Source: Glandiceps talaboti (Eukaryota > Hemichordata > Enteropneusta > Spengelidae). Taken from it: DNA of 64,000 bases. Position 1 is the stretch's first letter, and the number at the start of each line of letters is the position of its first letter. The stretch covers positions 24,387,676 to 24,451,675 of the forward strand of contig NC_135550.1 in the NCBI RefSeq assembly GCF_964340395.1, in the 5' to 3' direction. The notes below the pieces were generated by a model. It saw nothing but the letters and a program-made list of their open reading frames with translations, made no database searches and was not told the DNA's origin. The position numbers and the translations under genes are program-made. Below, piece by piece: positions 1-12,443 of the stretch.

Positions 1-63
<63 letters not shown>

Positions 64-111
64 CCAACCAACCAATCAATCAATCAATCAATCAATATGT
101 ATGTATGTATG

Positions 112-145
<34 letters not shown>

Positions 146-203
146 TGTATGTATGTATGTATGTATGTATGTATGTATGTATGTATGTATGTATGTATGT
201 ATA
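1..203. repeat. Tetranucleotide microsatellites (CAAT)n then (GTAT)n
   Basis: Bases 1-95 are almost pure CAAT repeats with a short CAAC interruption near 61-73. Bases 96-203 are GTAT repeats. The open frames here are only repeat translations (Tyr-Val-Cys-Met periodicity), not genes. Confidence 0.97.
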
Positions 204-329
204 GAGCACCTGTATCCACCTGTATACGAAGTAAAAGTTCAGAGGCACTGTACACTTATATATTGAAAACTTTGGCGAATAAGTATGTTAAAGTGAAGGT
301 AATGTAGTAAGGGCAATTGTAATGATTGC

Positions 330-374
330 CTTATATTTTTTTACCTCCTGTAAGGGGAGGTTATGTTATATTTA

Positions 375-425
<51 letters not shown>

Positions 426-660
426 GTCTGTCTGTGAACACAAATCTCAAAAACTACTGAGTCGATTCTAATGAAACTTGCTACACTTCTTCAATAAGGT
501 AAGGGAACCTTCGTTAATTACATTAAGGGGAGAGGGCCGGGAAAATCAGGCCAGGCTGTTACATAAAATGTTACCCTCCCCTGATTCCAGCATGCTAAAA
601 GGTGGCCCTCCCCAACTTTCTGTCTCTAAAAGATGACCCCCCCCCCTATTAAAGTACTGT
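330..660. repeat. Short dispersed repeat with a hairpin head, (GTCT)n and a C-rich tail
   Basis: A small hairpin, acctcctgtaaggggaggt (about 342-362), is followed by a (GTCT)n microsatellite (375-432). A segment with the wording of dispersed invertebrate repeats comes next (ctcaaaaactactgagtc, then a phrase ending in gaaacttgctacac). A C-rich stretch follows at 565-650, with several ccctcccc or C-run blocks. The C-rich block resembles blocks near 1300-1345, 42800-42870 and 43370-43450. It is probably a mobile-element remnant; I cannot assign a family. Confidence 0.5.
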
Positions 661-1036
661 AGTTCAAAATGAGAGTTAAATGCTGACAGATATGTGAAAG
701 GATGTGAGTCCCAGAATCAATGGTAAGGACATTGGTTATTTTCCACTACTACCACCATATGGATGTATGTGAAGGCACGCTTACTGCAGTAATACATACC
801 TGTGTTTGTATCTCATTGGCTGAGCTGAAGGCCACAATTCAACTGCCAAAGATAAGATTGGCATGCTCCTGGTGTTGTCAGGAGCGAGGTCAACATGTCA
901 ATAACCCTACTATCTTACCCAGCTGCTCCTGTTTTATACCTGTGAGACCCACTCCGCTCCTCACACCACAACTGACAATTGATTTTATAACATGGTTTTA
1001 TAACAATTTGCTTGATATAGGCTGATATCGTGGTAC

Positions 1037-1068
1037 CTAACCCTAACCCTTACACTAATCCTAACCCG
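1037..1068. repeat. Interstitial telomere-like repeat (CCCTAA-type)
   Basis: ctaaccctaaccct followed by ctaatcctaaccc shows degenerate CCCTAA units. A second short block (gggttagggtttagggttag, about 2684-2704) lies in the opposite orientation, and a third fragment (cctaaccctaacc) lies near 54457. All are far too short to be telomeres. Confidence 0.7.
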
Positions 1069-1139
1069 AATGGCAGCAATAGGATTTGGAACTGGTGGCA
1101 GCAATGGGATGGCAAACAAACCAAAATAATTCAGTGTTA

Positions 1140-1291
1140 CACAATACAATACAATACAATAGAATACAATACAATAGAATACAATAGAATACAATACAAT
1201 ACAATACAATACAATACAATACAATACAATACAATACAATACAATACAATACAATACAATACAATACAATACAATACAATACAATACAAAG
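1140..1291. repeat. Pentanucleotide microsatellite (ACAAT)n
   Basis: About 30 copies of acaat, with a few gaat variants in the first 55 bases. The several overlapping open frames on both strands are shadows of this repeat. Confidence 0.97.
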
Positions 1292-1299
1292 CAAAAATG

Positions 1300-2830
1300 T
1301 GACCCTCCCCTAATTTGCATTTTCTAAAATATGGCACTCCCCTAATTTCCCTGCACCATGGTGGTAGTAGTAGAAAACAACCAAAGTTGGTTTTTATACA
1401 CATAGTATGTGCCCAAAGTGCTATGACGTATTTGAACAGGGAGGGTCATGTTTTACGCAGCAGATATGGCTTGACTTCCCCCCCCCCCGGTAAAAATTTG
1501 GGCCTGACGAGATGATTACACTTGTATTGCCTACAGAGGTCGCTGTTACTTGGTGAGTGAAATGCAGCCAAATTTATATTGTCTTGTAGAGGTCGCTGTT
1601 TATTGACCATCGTCGCAAACCACGGCCTGTTTTACGGCAACGTTCTTAACGAGCCTCCCACAGGCTTGTGTGGCTGTCGAATGTGTAAATATGAAATATC
1701 GGACAGTAAATTAGAATGTCAAATTCTCAAATTAAACGTTGCAGAAGTAATTTCTTGCATGGATTGGACATTGGCTGTTGTCAGTACTGTCATAGGTACA
1801 CTGGGGGCGGGGTGGATGAAAAATATACCCCTTCTCATAGCGTATGAACACAAAAACACCCCTTTCCGGCGGACTCTCCCCGTATGGTCGTCTATGGTTG
1901 TCCGCCCCCCCCCTCACTCTACCGTTAAATGTTAAATATACATGTAACTAAATTATGCCATGGACAACCACCATTTGACATCCGACATACATATCATGAC
2001 AGGCACGTTTTGGTCTGTATTCAGAACGTTATGTGTATCATGTATATCCTGATACTACATTGTAATTCCCTAAAACAAAAAAGTGACCGTTTCAAATAGA
2101 AAAGTCTGTTTTGCATTTTGGCAATTAGGCTACATGTATTTGTAATGTAAATCAATGCACTTTCACTCATTTGTTTTTGTATTGGTGCCACTGGCGAGTT
2201 TTCTAATTGGGTACAGTTTACATGTAATATCGTACAGTAAAGTTTGACTTGGAGGTGAAATAGGCTATCTGATCCAACATAAAGGCTCGAGCTCGAAACG
2301 TATCTGCCGAGCGCCATAACATCTCCGTTTACCTTACTAAGGGACTGTTGCCCCCCCCCCCCCCACCGTCTCTTTGCTAGAGGGACATGGCTGCGTTTCT
2401 ATATAGTTTCACATCAGACTTCTGCATGTACAGCGTTGTATTTGTCTTTATCAAAACGGATTAGAAAAAACAACCATGATCATTCCTTGAGAGTTGGTAA
2501 CTTGTTTTGTGTATAGATTACCAATTTTAGGAAAAACATCCAATATAGTGATGCACCTTGAATCCATGCGTCACAAAATTATAAACGAAGGAAGTTAAAG
2601 AATAGGCCATTGGCGCTTATCGAAAGAAGGCTAGATAGATCACAGCAGCTCTGGATCACAGACAACCAACGTTAGGACTAGTAGGGTTAGGGTTTAGGGT
2701 TAGTTGAATTTTTACTAATAGGCCATAAAACTTATAAAACGGACGAAATTGTGAGATCGTGTATGGTATTGTACCCATCATCCGTCTAGGTCCCTGCCCT
2801 ACTGTTCTTCCTAGTCATGTGTTAATTAGT
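1300..2830. other. Non-coding stretch with C-runs
   Basis: C-rich patches occur near 1300-1345, 1480-1490, 1902-1914 and 2349-2363. A phrase, gaggtcgctgtt, occurs twice (about 1536 and 1589). Open frames here lack recognisable domains and convincing splice signals, so I see no supportable gene. Confidence 0.6.
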
Positions 2831-2833
2831 TCT

Positions 2834-2935
2834 ACCTTGGAGGAATTATACTGACAGTCAGTATAATTCCTCCAAGGTTCTACAAAGTAACCGCAGGTGG
2901 GAAGGGTAGACCATAGACCCATTCGGGTCTATGGT
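2834..2935. repeat. Two adjacent perfect hairpins
   Basis: Bases 2834-2854 and 2858-2878 are perfect 21-base inverted repeats around a 3-base loop (cag). Thirty bases on, 2910-2920 and 2925-2935 form a perfect 11-base stem (accatagaccc / gggtctatggt) with loop attc. These are probably remnants of fold-back elements. The second stem recurs elsewhere in the window (see 33542 and 41821). Confidence 0.85.
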
Positions 2936-3599
2936 TAGACATCATGAATTTGTAATTACTGTGTTTAGGTTCAGACATGACACCGTTTATATCTTTTATA
3001 GCGATGGCTCACATGGGTGTCAAGACAATAAGTACACTAATATCGTATGTAGAGAGCCTCAAACGACTACATGTAAGTAATTTGTCTGAGAAGCGTGTAA
3101 TTTGCTTTTGTCATGTTTATCGTCAGTCTGAGCAGGTGTAGTGTAGTTACACGGCGTATGCCTCGCGTACGTGACTTGTGAGTAACCCATTTCAGTATGA
3201 CACGACTTGTCTATAATATTGACGTGATTTTAACCCTGATTTTAACGATAAATCTGGTGTGTGAAATAGAAAGAATGCAACATCCACAGTTTCAAAAGGA
3301 CCGCGAAATCATTTCTTCTTCCTGCTAGTTCAATTTCGCAGTCCTAGAATCTCTATCAGGCTATAACATCAATGTCATCGATAGCTATATAGTTTACTGC
3401 GTCCTGAATCAAATCATGTGTCGTGGGTAAGCTTAGTGGGTCTTCAGACTTTTAATTTTCTCAATGAATGAAGAAGAAAAAACGTATTTTCCTAGCTGTC
3501 CCCACCGTAAGAAAAACTTTTGAAAGTTTCATGTGACTTTGCTCGTACTAGAACTAGTATTGGCTGAGTCAGGCTGACTACGGTTGCATTGTATTGTAC

Positions 3600-3800
3600 G
3601 TACGTATGTACGGGTTCGGATAGCGAAACAAACAAAAGAACGTAGTCGTAGCTGTGGTCACCGGGCCCCAGTGCAAGCGCGTCACGTCAAAATACTTTGC
3701 TTTCTTGTTGCTATATGACGTCACAACTCCTCTGTGGAGATCACAGCGAGGCTGTACGTGTGTTATCATGGCGGAGTTACGTGTAACGAGAGAATAGTGT
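3600..3800 (+). promoter_or_regulatory. Probable promoter of the long plus-strand gene (CRE, YY1-like site)
   Basis: CpG frequency rises clearly against the AT-rich background. A perfect cAMP-response palindrome TGACGTCA lies at 3716-3723, with a second CRE-half-rich patch (gcgtcacgtcaa) about 25 bases upstream. An atggcgg motif, typical of YY1-type initiator regions of animal genes, is at 3768. The ATG at 3768 opens only a short upstream ORF. The transcription start is inferred to lie around 3.72-3.85 kb; no TATA box is evident. Confidence 0.5.
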
Positions 3801-3973
3801 CTTGTACAAAAACTGTTCTGTGAGTCAAAAAAAGCTTGCGGTGGACTATTTTATTCCGGTGAATTAAGGTTAACTAGATTTCATGTGCGCCCGTTTACTT
3901 TGCTACGCATTGTTGAAGTTCAAAGAGTAGCAGAGGTCACTGGTCAAACTTTAGGCACGCTCCCGATTCCGGG
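3780..3973 (+). other. Possible non-coding first exon of the long gene
   Basis: A consensus donor (gtaagt) sits at 3974, just downstream of the CpG-richer promoter-like patch. A consistent acceptor (ttgcccgcag, exon from 4534) lies about 560 bases further on. This gives a leader exon of uncertain 5' end spliced to the exon carrying the first coding ATG. The 5' boundary is a guess; RNA evidence would settle it. Confidence 0.35.
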
Positions 3974-4533
3974 GTAAGTTGAAGAAGTTGTTCACGGTGA
4001 CAGTTTTATCACATACAACTCTTTGTCTGGAAAAATAGAAACTGTCAGCGTGTCGTCAGAATGTTTGTATTGATAGACATGCAGAGTTTTCTTTTCTTTT
4101 CAAGTCTTGTGCTACAAGAGGGTGAAAACTGTCAGTGTTACCTAATATTGCATACCACTGATCTAGGATACTTGGTTGGCGTTCGATACCACCATGGTTC
4201 TATGATATCACATACGTACCACGCATATCCACAAAGCGTGGGTGAACATAAACGCACTGTCAGTGTAACTACATAGAACTTATAACGTCGTAAAAATTAT
4301 GTTTGCTATTAGTAATACTAGTAATGTAAACATGAAATGTCTGTATTATGGTTTTACATATACACATTGTTGTCACCAAATGTTACGAATATAAAGCTAT
4401 AAAATGACGTTTCGATCAGTATTTGGTACATAAATACAGCGTTACGTTATATTCATTTGAGTACTGTTTTCCAACAAATCGATTTGTGATGCTTCGTGTT
4501 TCATCGCTATGAACAACACTTTGTTGCCCGCAG

Positions 4534-4832
4534 ATTCGGCGTAGAATTTCAGCACGGCGCCTCTTCAAGACTTCGAGGATGGCACAGCCAACGTGTAAAG
4601 GATCAACATTGACATCAAAATTCCTCGATCAGTGGTGAAAACGCTCCGGCAGTCGCCGGAACCCGATCTACCTCCAGTGGCGAACGTGTCGAAGGCGGCA
4701 GTTGTAGAAAGAGGTGTCATGTTTACCATTTCCAGCGGTGTAGCAATGTCGACCCGACCCGACGTTAATTCAACTCGGGACAACTGCGACTCACCGCGGG
4801 TTCGAAATATGACTGGGGTCTACCTTGGCACC
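4534..4832 (+). CDS. Exon with the start codon (coding part 4719-4832)
   Basis: The frame ending at the donor (ggcacc|gtaagt, phase 0) is open back to 4599. Its first ATG is at 4719 (G at -3), with further in-frame ATGs at 4746 and 4809, so the true start could be 10 or 31 codons later. A short upstream ORF starts at 4579 and ends at 4638, before the main start. A plausible acceptor precedes the exon at 4533. CpG content is higher than in the flanks, as expected for a 5' exon. Encodes 38 residues from the 4719 ATG. Confidence 0.6.
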
Positions 4833-7800
4833 GTAAGTATTTATCAAACTGTTTACTTTGTAATTTCTCCACTACTCCAGTACCTAGAGCTAGAGTAAAT
4901 TATATTGTAAAATGTATGTGCTTCCAAAACGTTCTGATATTGTCTTCGATCTCTTCTCAATGTTCTTTTCCTTTCTTTTTTCTCCACAATTTTTAGACCT
5001 TGTAAACTGTTTAGACAAAGAAATTATAAACATTAGTTTCCAGTTTAGATATTCACTGGCCTGTTCATTTTCATTCCTGCCTCAACAAAGAGCTTGAGTT
5101 TCAGACACAACCTACATGTGTTATGTCTCATTGTCTAATATTTAAACAAAAATAAATAGACTTTTCAAAAGTATTGGAAAATAACAAATAGATGATATGT
5201 GAACTGTTTCCTCAAAATCCTGATCATTGTAAATTGTATATGGTGGACTTTCCTTATTGAAAGCCCAATAAGAGCACATGCAGTGCCAGTTGCCTGTTTG
5301 AGTACACCTGCACATAGATGTCATAAGAATGGAGCACAAATACACATGGATTGTTTTGTCCACTGCCTATGGGCATACTATTACTAGCATAATGAGCATA
5401 TTACATGTAAGACGTGGAGTGGGTCAGTGGGTTTGATGGAAAAAAAAACCCCAGATATACTATATGGTAAACCATATTACATCCAGGGACTGCATCAATA
5501 TTGTTTTTTTTTTTTATTAATGACAATTTGCTCATTTAAATTAAGTTAGTTTAATCTCAATTTTTATAAGCTTATAAATAACGTAAAAATTAATCATATG
5601 GACAAGAGTTTTTACTTTGAATATTTCCATTTTCTGTAAACATGGTATGTTGTGATGGGGTGAAATCACAAAGCATACAATCTGCACTTCATTACTAATA
5701 ATACTATGGTTTTGTATTGATTTTGTATGCTTCATATAAAGTAATTTGAATAGACATTAGAAAAATCTTCAAAAAAATTCAATTCAACTGGATGATTTTT
5801 TGGAGTCAATTTTCTTCAAAAGCCTTTCTAAGAAGTACAGCATTTTGCTTCATGCAGGAGTAGTTTGATGTACGAAAACACTGTAAAATTTCACTTTCTG
5901 TCATATTTTCTGTCACTTTGTATTGAAAAGCAAGCCAGAATTCATACTGCACTCCGAAGGACTAATGAATCGCAACCCTAAATGTCATCTCAGGTTATGT
6001 CTGTCTTGGAATAGATTTGTACTTTTAATAGACTAGACACAGCAGACATTTTGATATCCAGTACTACCTAGAGTATTGTACAGTTTTTTGTTGTGATTTA
6101 TAGCAATTATCTCTGAAATGGTACTATATGATTAAATGTCATAATAGAAAATATCAGTATTGAATGTTACCTTGGCAACTGACTATGTTGCTTTGTTCAG
6201 GACTAGTCTTATCACTTTAGGCATTCTTTGCTAATCCTTTTCTGGAATGTGTATTTTTATGATTTGTCTGAAAGTTTATTGCACTACTAGTCTAGTCACT
6301 GTCTACTATACAAGTAATTCAAAGTGTTCAGTCAGCCCAAATGACAATGCTATTTGAAAGTTTTGATAATTTCCATGTTGTACATGATGTTTGCTATATT
6401 ATTCTAATTCTTAATATTTTACCTGAACTATGGCAATGTGTACCAAGTTAAAAGTAGTTTTATTCTAACTGATCTATTTTGTAATTTTCCGATGTCGCAG
6501 ATTATTTATTTAATATTTATTTGTAGTAGTTTGCGAGACCTCAGATTTCTTTTGCCATGTTAGAATTACCCAGTACTTCTATTCTAACAAGTTTTTGTTT
6601 TGTTGATTATTGTATGCTGTAACAAATTGTATTTATTACAAAATGTATTTGATAGAAATATATTTGATAGCAAAATTTCTAATCATGATTTTGAAAGATA
6701 CAAATCTATTTAATGATTGTCAATTGACCTTCAAAATTCTCCAAGACAGTCACAAAATGTATACGAAAACATGTCTGTACATGTAGATGAACTCTTTTAA
6801 GACATATGTTATTATAATATTTTTATTATTAATTTATTAACTTTATTTCAAGATAAAGGTGGACAAGGTTCCATAATCCCATAAAAAAAACTTGTTAAAA
6901 TACATTATGACAAACATTAACAATGTGTAAAAAGAAAGGAATTAAAATTAAAATGTCTTGAATAAATTCAAAGATTAAAAAATACTTAGATTAATATACA
7001 TTAGAAATAGAATAAAAAATGAGGGTGCTAAAATGAACACATTACTGTAGTGCTGTTGTTTGATTTTTCAGAGAAAATATACATGTGACAGAAGCCACAA
7101 ATATTTGCATAAAAACTTCTAAAAAAGACATGTATTAGATGGAACAAAATGAAAACTTGTAAAAATTTATCAGATATACATTTTGTAAAAAAACATTTTG
7201 CTTCATTCATGGGGCCTTTGTCATATTGGGAAGACTGTCAGACAAAGCATAATACATATATATATCTCCAGGTTCATGCAAGGTGATTTATATGCAACCT
7301 GCGATGGGTTCCCACCTAGCCTCAGTTACCAAGGCAAATACATGTATTTAATCCCAAAGGATATACCATCCCCAAGAATTCTTTATTGTTATTATATTAT
7401 ACTGATATATTGAAATTTGCAGCAAAGCTGTAGAAAAATAGGAAAACAAAGTAGTTTGGAGTGGCAGTAAATTGCAGGTATAGATTGGCCCCGGGGTCTG
7501 AATATGTAATTGTATTAGTTAATGGTGTGATGCCTTGCAATACTGTGTGTAAATGTCAGATCACTATTTCTGCTATGTGAAGTCACTATTTTAAACTTGC
7601 ATTTGAATGTTGAACTGTTTGTTTGAGTTCATAGAATGTATGTACATGTAGTTGTGTATTTTGTACAGAGGAAAATTCATTTGTGAATTGTCTGAAGCTA
7701 CCATAGGTTGTTTTTGTGGCAGATTATGTATATGATCTGCCTTGCTGTATCTACTTTTTATCGTGGGATCAGAACAATGTGATAGGCCTATGCTGAGCTG

Positions 7801-10800
7801 CCCTGTGGCAATGGTTTTGAAAAGATCAGCCAATTTTGGGGCTTTTGGAAATCTCATTCATTTCCCCTTAATGAAAGAAGATATAATCAATGTTTGACAT
7901 GTATAACTTTGTGTTGTGCGTGTGATCAACGGTTCAGATTATTGCATTCATGATGGATGCAGACAATATCGATCAACCATCAAATATCAGTATACTATTC
8001 TCATTCAGGGCCTCTTGGAGGCATGCCAACTGTGCTAAAATAGTGATATAGCACAGTTATTTTAATGTCTAAATCAATAAGATCGCTAGATTTGCGCCAT
8101 CAATACTGGTGTAATATCATGCATATTAGCAGTTGTTTTACTAAAGAAATGAAATTTTCCAGTGTGCAAATATAGTAGTGATACCATGAGTGACTATTTA
8201 GAGTTTCACCAGTACATTGGTAAAGTAATCAAACCAGTGATGATTGACCAGTGAGGCTAAATGAGTAATATTGTTGATACAAATAGTAAAAGTGGGTCAT
8301 GCTTTCTGCATTAACTTAATGATTTGTGGCTGAGCCACCGGAAAGGGAAGGTCTCCAATGAGTTCAATATGTCATATGCTATGAAACCTTGTACCAGTTT
8401 CTTATTTATTTAAACTTCTGTTTCTCACTTGTTGCATTTATTTGGTGTATGCTTTGACTTGTACTTGTATATATGATAGGGAACCTTGTCGTGAATATGA
8501 TATAATTATATAATATCACAGTTGTGATACAATACATCACTATACATCATTATTGCCAATTTTTACTTTGTTGCTGTCTGTGTCAATCAAAAACTCTTTC
8601 ATTCAACATTCATTCTGTGTCAGAATTATTATTACCGGTAGTTTATTAAATGTTTGACCCCCGAAAAAAGGAAATATGTGCTTGTCAAATTTCTCTGGAT
8701 TTTGATGTATGTCAGAATTATTTTATTTCATTAAAATGTGAAAGAGAATGGTATTTTTGTGATGTCAGTGTGAATTTTTGCAACAGTTTTGATAAAAGTT
8801 GGTTATTACTATAAAATGACAATACTCTCTGTTGTGTGAGGTTTGTTATTGTTTTTCTTCCCATGGGTAAATTATGGTTGAATGGCCATCTTCATATCTT
8901 ATCTGTTTGACAAGATTATTTTGAGATGGCAACTCAAACCTTCAAGGTTTAATCCAATACAATTGTACACGTAAATAGTGAACTATACAGGAGGGTTCAG
9001 AATATATCAGTGTAGACCCCATGCAAAGGCTATCTATCATTCCAGGACATCACATTTGATCAGTGTCTGTAAAACGAATCTAGGATTGGGTTACCAAAAC
9101 ATGCCAATGAAAGAGGAGATTGTACCATGTACAATGTAAATGCTCAGTGGACTTAGATATCCCCAAGACACCCAGTATATTGACAAGCAATTTTCATGTA
9201 TAGTCAGCCATGCTGATGTCCTCAACTGAGGAATGAAAACTAATTAAAAAGAAATGCGACACACATCAACCCTAATTTCTCTCTGTCGCTGGAGCAAGAA
9301 CTGCCTTTCAGTTGTTTAGTTTTTATGGTTTTGAAAGAAAACAAAATTGTTTCAAGATGTCAATAGCAGCTACATCTTGTCATGTCAACTCTGTCAGGTT
9401 TGCTATCATATTACAATGATTTTATCTACTGGAGCAAAGTTGATTATTTTATTAACAATGGTAATACATTGGTATATGCACTTACTTAATAGAATACAGG
9501 AAGTCTAACGGCACATCTGAGGATTCAGATGATCAGAGTTTATGCTCAGAATGATTGAACATGGGGATCTTTATCTTTAGAAATGATATTGTCCCAGTGG
9601 TCCTCTTTATTTGTCTGTTGAGGCATTATATAATGGAACATATTCCAATACAAAGAAGGAAGGTTCTATATTTGACTTGGAACCAAGAGTTCAAGTTCCC
9701 TGATGAATTCATTTCTGGATCAGAAATAATCACAGAACAAATGAAATAATTTAGAGAAAGAAGTATCCCAAGTGCACATTTTGTAGTAAATTTTTACAGA
9801 ATTGGGTCAGCGCCTGAATTTTGCAAATATATACATGTAATGTATAGCCATTTATGAAATTTTCTTGCCATTCATGGCATTGATTGTGTTGGTTGTCTGA
9901 GATAAACTATAATACATGTAGGAAGTACAAGAAGCATTTATTTTGTGTGTGTTGAAAAAAAATGTTGGAAAATATGTCTAAATGAAGGAGGTGTGATTGT
10001 TTTCAATTTGTTATTTTCTGTACAGGAGGTGAGAGGTGTTCACAAGAGTAAACCACGTCACAATATTCCACCGCTAGCCCGTCTAAGAACTTCCCATCAA
10101 CTCAGACACCAGGGGGAGTTGGAAAGACATGTAAGTATAGTTGAATTTGATATGGTTTCAGTTATGGCATGAGTGTGATTGTATCATTTCAAGAATAGAT
10201 AATCAGGTTTTCTTTCCAATCGTAATGCTGAAAAGTCAATAATGTATGATTAAGCCAGATTAGTATTCAGAATACTATAAAGAACACATACACCACCAGT
10301 AGTGAAGTATTCCAGTGTTTTACATCAATAATTCTGTAACATAATTAAATTTTGTAGTATAGTACTTTTACATACCTTAGCAATCCATATCCCAGGTGAT
10401 TTTACTGTAGCATGGATACCATTTTTAGACTTATTGAAAGTCATAGCTTGTCCTGTTTTGTTAAAAGACCACTACTATACCCCCCACACCCTTAGTTACA
10501 AGAATGTTTGAAATAACAATATCCATTGTTTTTAAATTTTACATATATGTGGATAGCGATCCATTAGTAGAACAAAATGAAATTTCTTGTACTAGTTCAT
10601 GCCATTTGCATGCTACATATTTAAAAAAGTAAACTGCATTGTACATCACAGAAATAGATAATGAAATGATTAAACAAATTGTATGGATAATGAGTAAATA
10701 AACAGTAAATAAGTAGATACATGTACCATACAGTAACATATCACAAAATGCAGTGTAAAGAGCAGCAAAACCAGGGTGAACAATTATTGAGAGCTTGAGA

Positions 10801-12412
10801 CCATTATACTATAATAGCAGCCAGTACTCCAAAATTACTGATTCAACATGTTGGCAAACAATGTATTGTATTTCTTTCCTAGAGTACTTAATGAATCTAT
10901 TGAATTGTACAACACACATAATGTACTTTCAGAATTGCAATAAAACACCTTCAGATTTTTTAACTGATGAAAATTCATTGACAAACTGAAATGTAAATAT
11001 GATGTATACTCCAAAACTTTAATTTAAACAATTTCTGCATTTATAGAAAAGTTAAATTATGTATAGAATGTTTCACCAGAAATTAGTAGACAATAAAGTT
11101 CTTTGTTGAAGCATAATAGGAAAGTTGATATGAGGAGAAATTTGATTTGAAGTCAACTATTGCTTTGCTCCACCCCAAACTTATCCATGCAGGTCTCTCT
11201 TATCAGACTCTAAGTTACCTATACTTGGAACATTGTACAGTGTAAACATAATGTTTTACTAGAGATATAGTTCAGACAACTTTTGGTGGTGATGAATTCA
11301 AAAAATTGTTGACAAGCTGTGATGTAGTATTAATATTATTATTATTATTTGATTTCTTAAAAGCACACTACACTACATCTCAGTACTCTTTACACAATAA
11401 AGAGGATTGCATATAAAAGGTACCGATTAATAAAATACTAAAAATTGCCATACAATAAAGTACTAAAATGTGTCATACAAAAAAAATAATGTCGACATAA
11501 TGTCGACACAATCTGAGAAATTGAATTAAAATGCATGTAATAAGTAGACAGCATTTTACAGCATAATGAGACAGGTGCATTGAATTGGCTTCAGATAATT
11601 GATGACTAAAGTAATACTGTTGAAACTCATAAATGTATCCACATTGAATGAATTATGAAATATATCAAATCCATATATCTCAACAACGTTGGAGATATAG
11701 TAACAAATGTCACATCAAATCAGCTAAGCTCCGATCAATACAATGAGTTATATGTGGTTCACAAGATGACCTCATGAAAAAGTCTCGAAATGAAACATGG
11801 CGTTGATTGAAAATGGTTTTCATAATGTTGTAACAACTTTCTTTATATCAGATTTGAACTCAGTCTGTCAAATATTTTCACATTACAATTCAAATGAATG
11901 GTACACACCACAGAATTCATAGAATTTCAAACAAAACATTATCAGACTTGTAATCTAATATTTTCTGTAAAGCCTGTGATGTCAAAACTTTCTTACACGT
12001 TGTATAATAATTTAATAAGTTTATATCGATAAACGTGATGCCGTTGGTGAATTTTATTATTAAAACATTCATTACATACTATGAGAATGGCTGTAAAATA
12101 CCATACTGCTGCTAGTGGTACATATAGTTGAAGAGATAAATCAGAGAATCAAAGGGGAAACCAATTTACCTAACCTACAATGTTAGATGCATGTGATCAT
12201 ATGTAGTTTTGAAAGGTTTATCATCAGACCCTCACATATGCAAAACAGTAATCAAATTGTAATTATCTAAGAATACACACACTCACACTCACACTCACAC
12301 ACACAACACATAACACATAAACAAATACCATACACACACACACAAACAAACAAACACAAACACACCTACCTACCTACCTACCTACCTACCTTAATACCTA
12401 CCTACATGCATG

Positions 12413-12443
<31 letters not shown>

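Noticed and set aside
1579-1935. 118-codon plus-strand open frame
   Set aside because: Contains C-run translation at its end, an opposing open frame, and no domain or splice signals.
1037-2704. Telomere-like repeats as evidence of a chromosome end
   Set aside because: Only two to four degenerate units, in opposite orientations 1.6 kb apart; interstitial remnants.
4061-4276. 71-codon open frame between the leader exon and the start exon
   Set aside because: Lies within the inferred leader intron, has no domain, and no splice sites place it in frame with exon 2.
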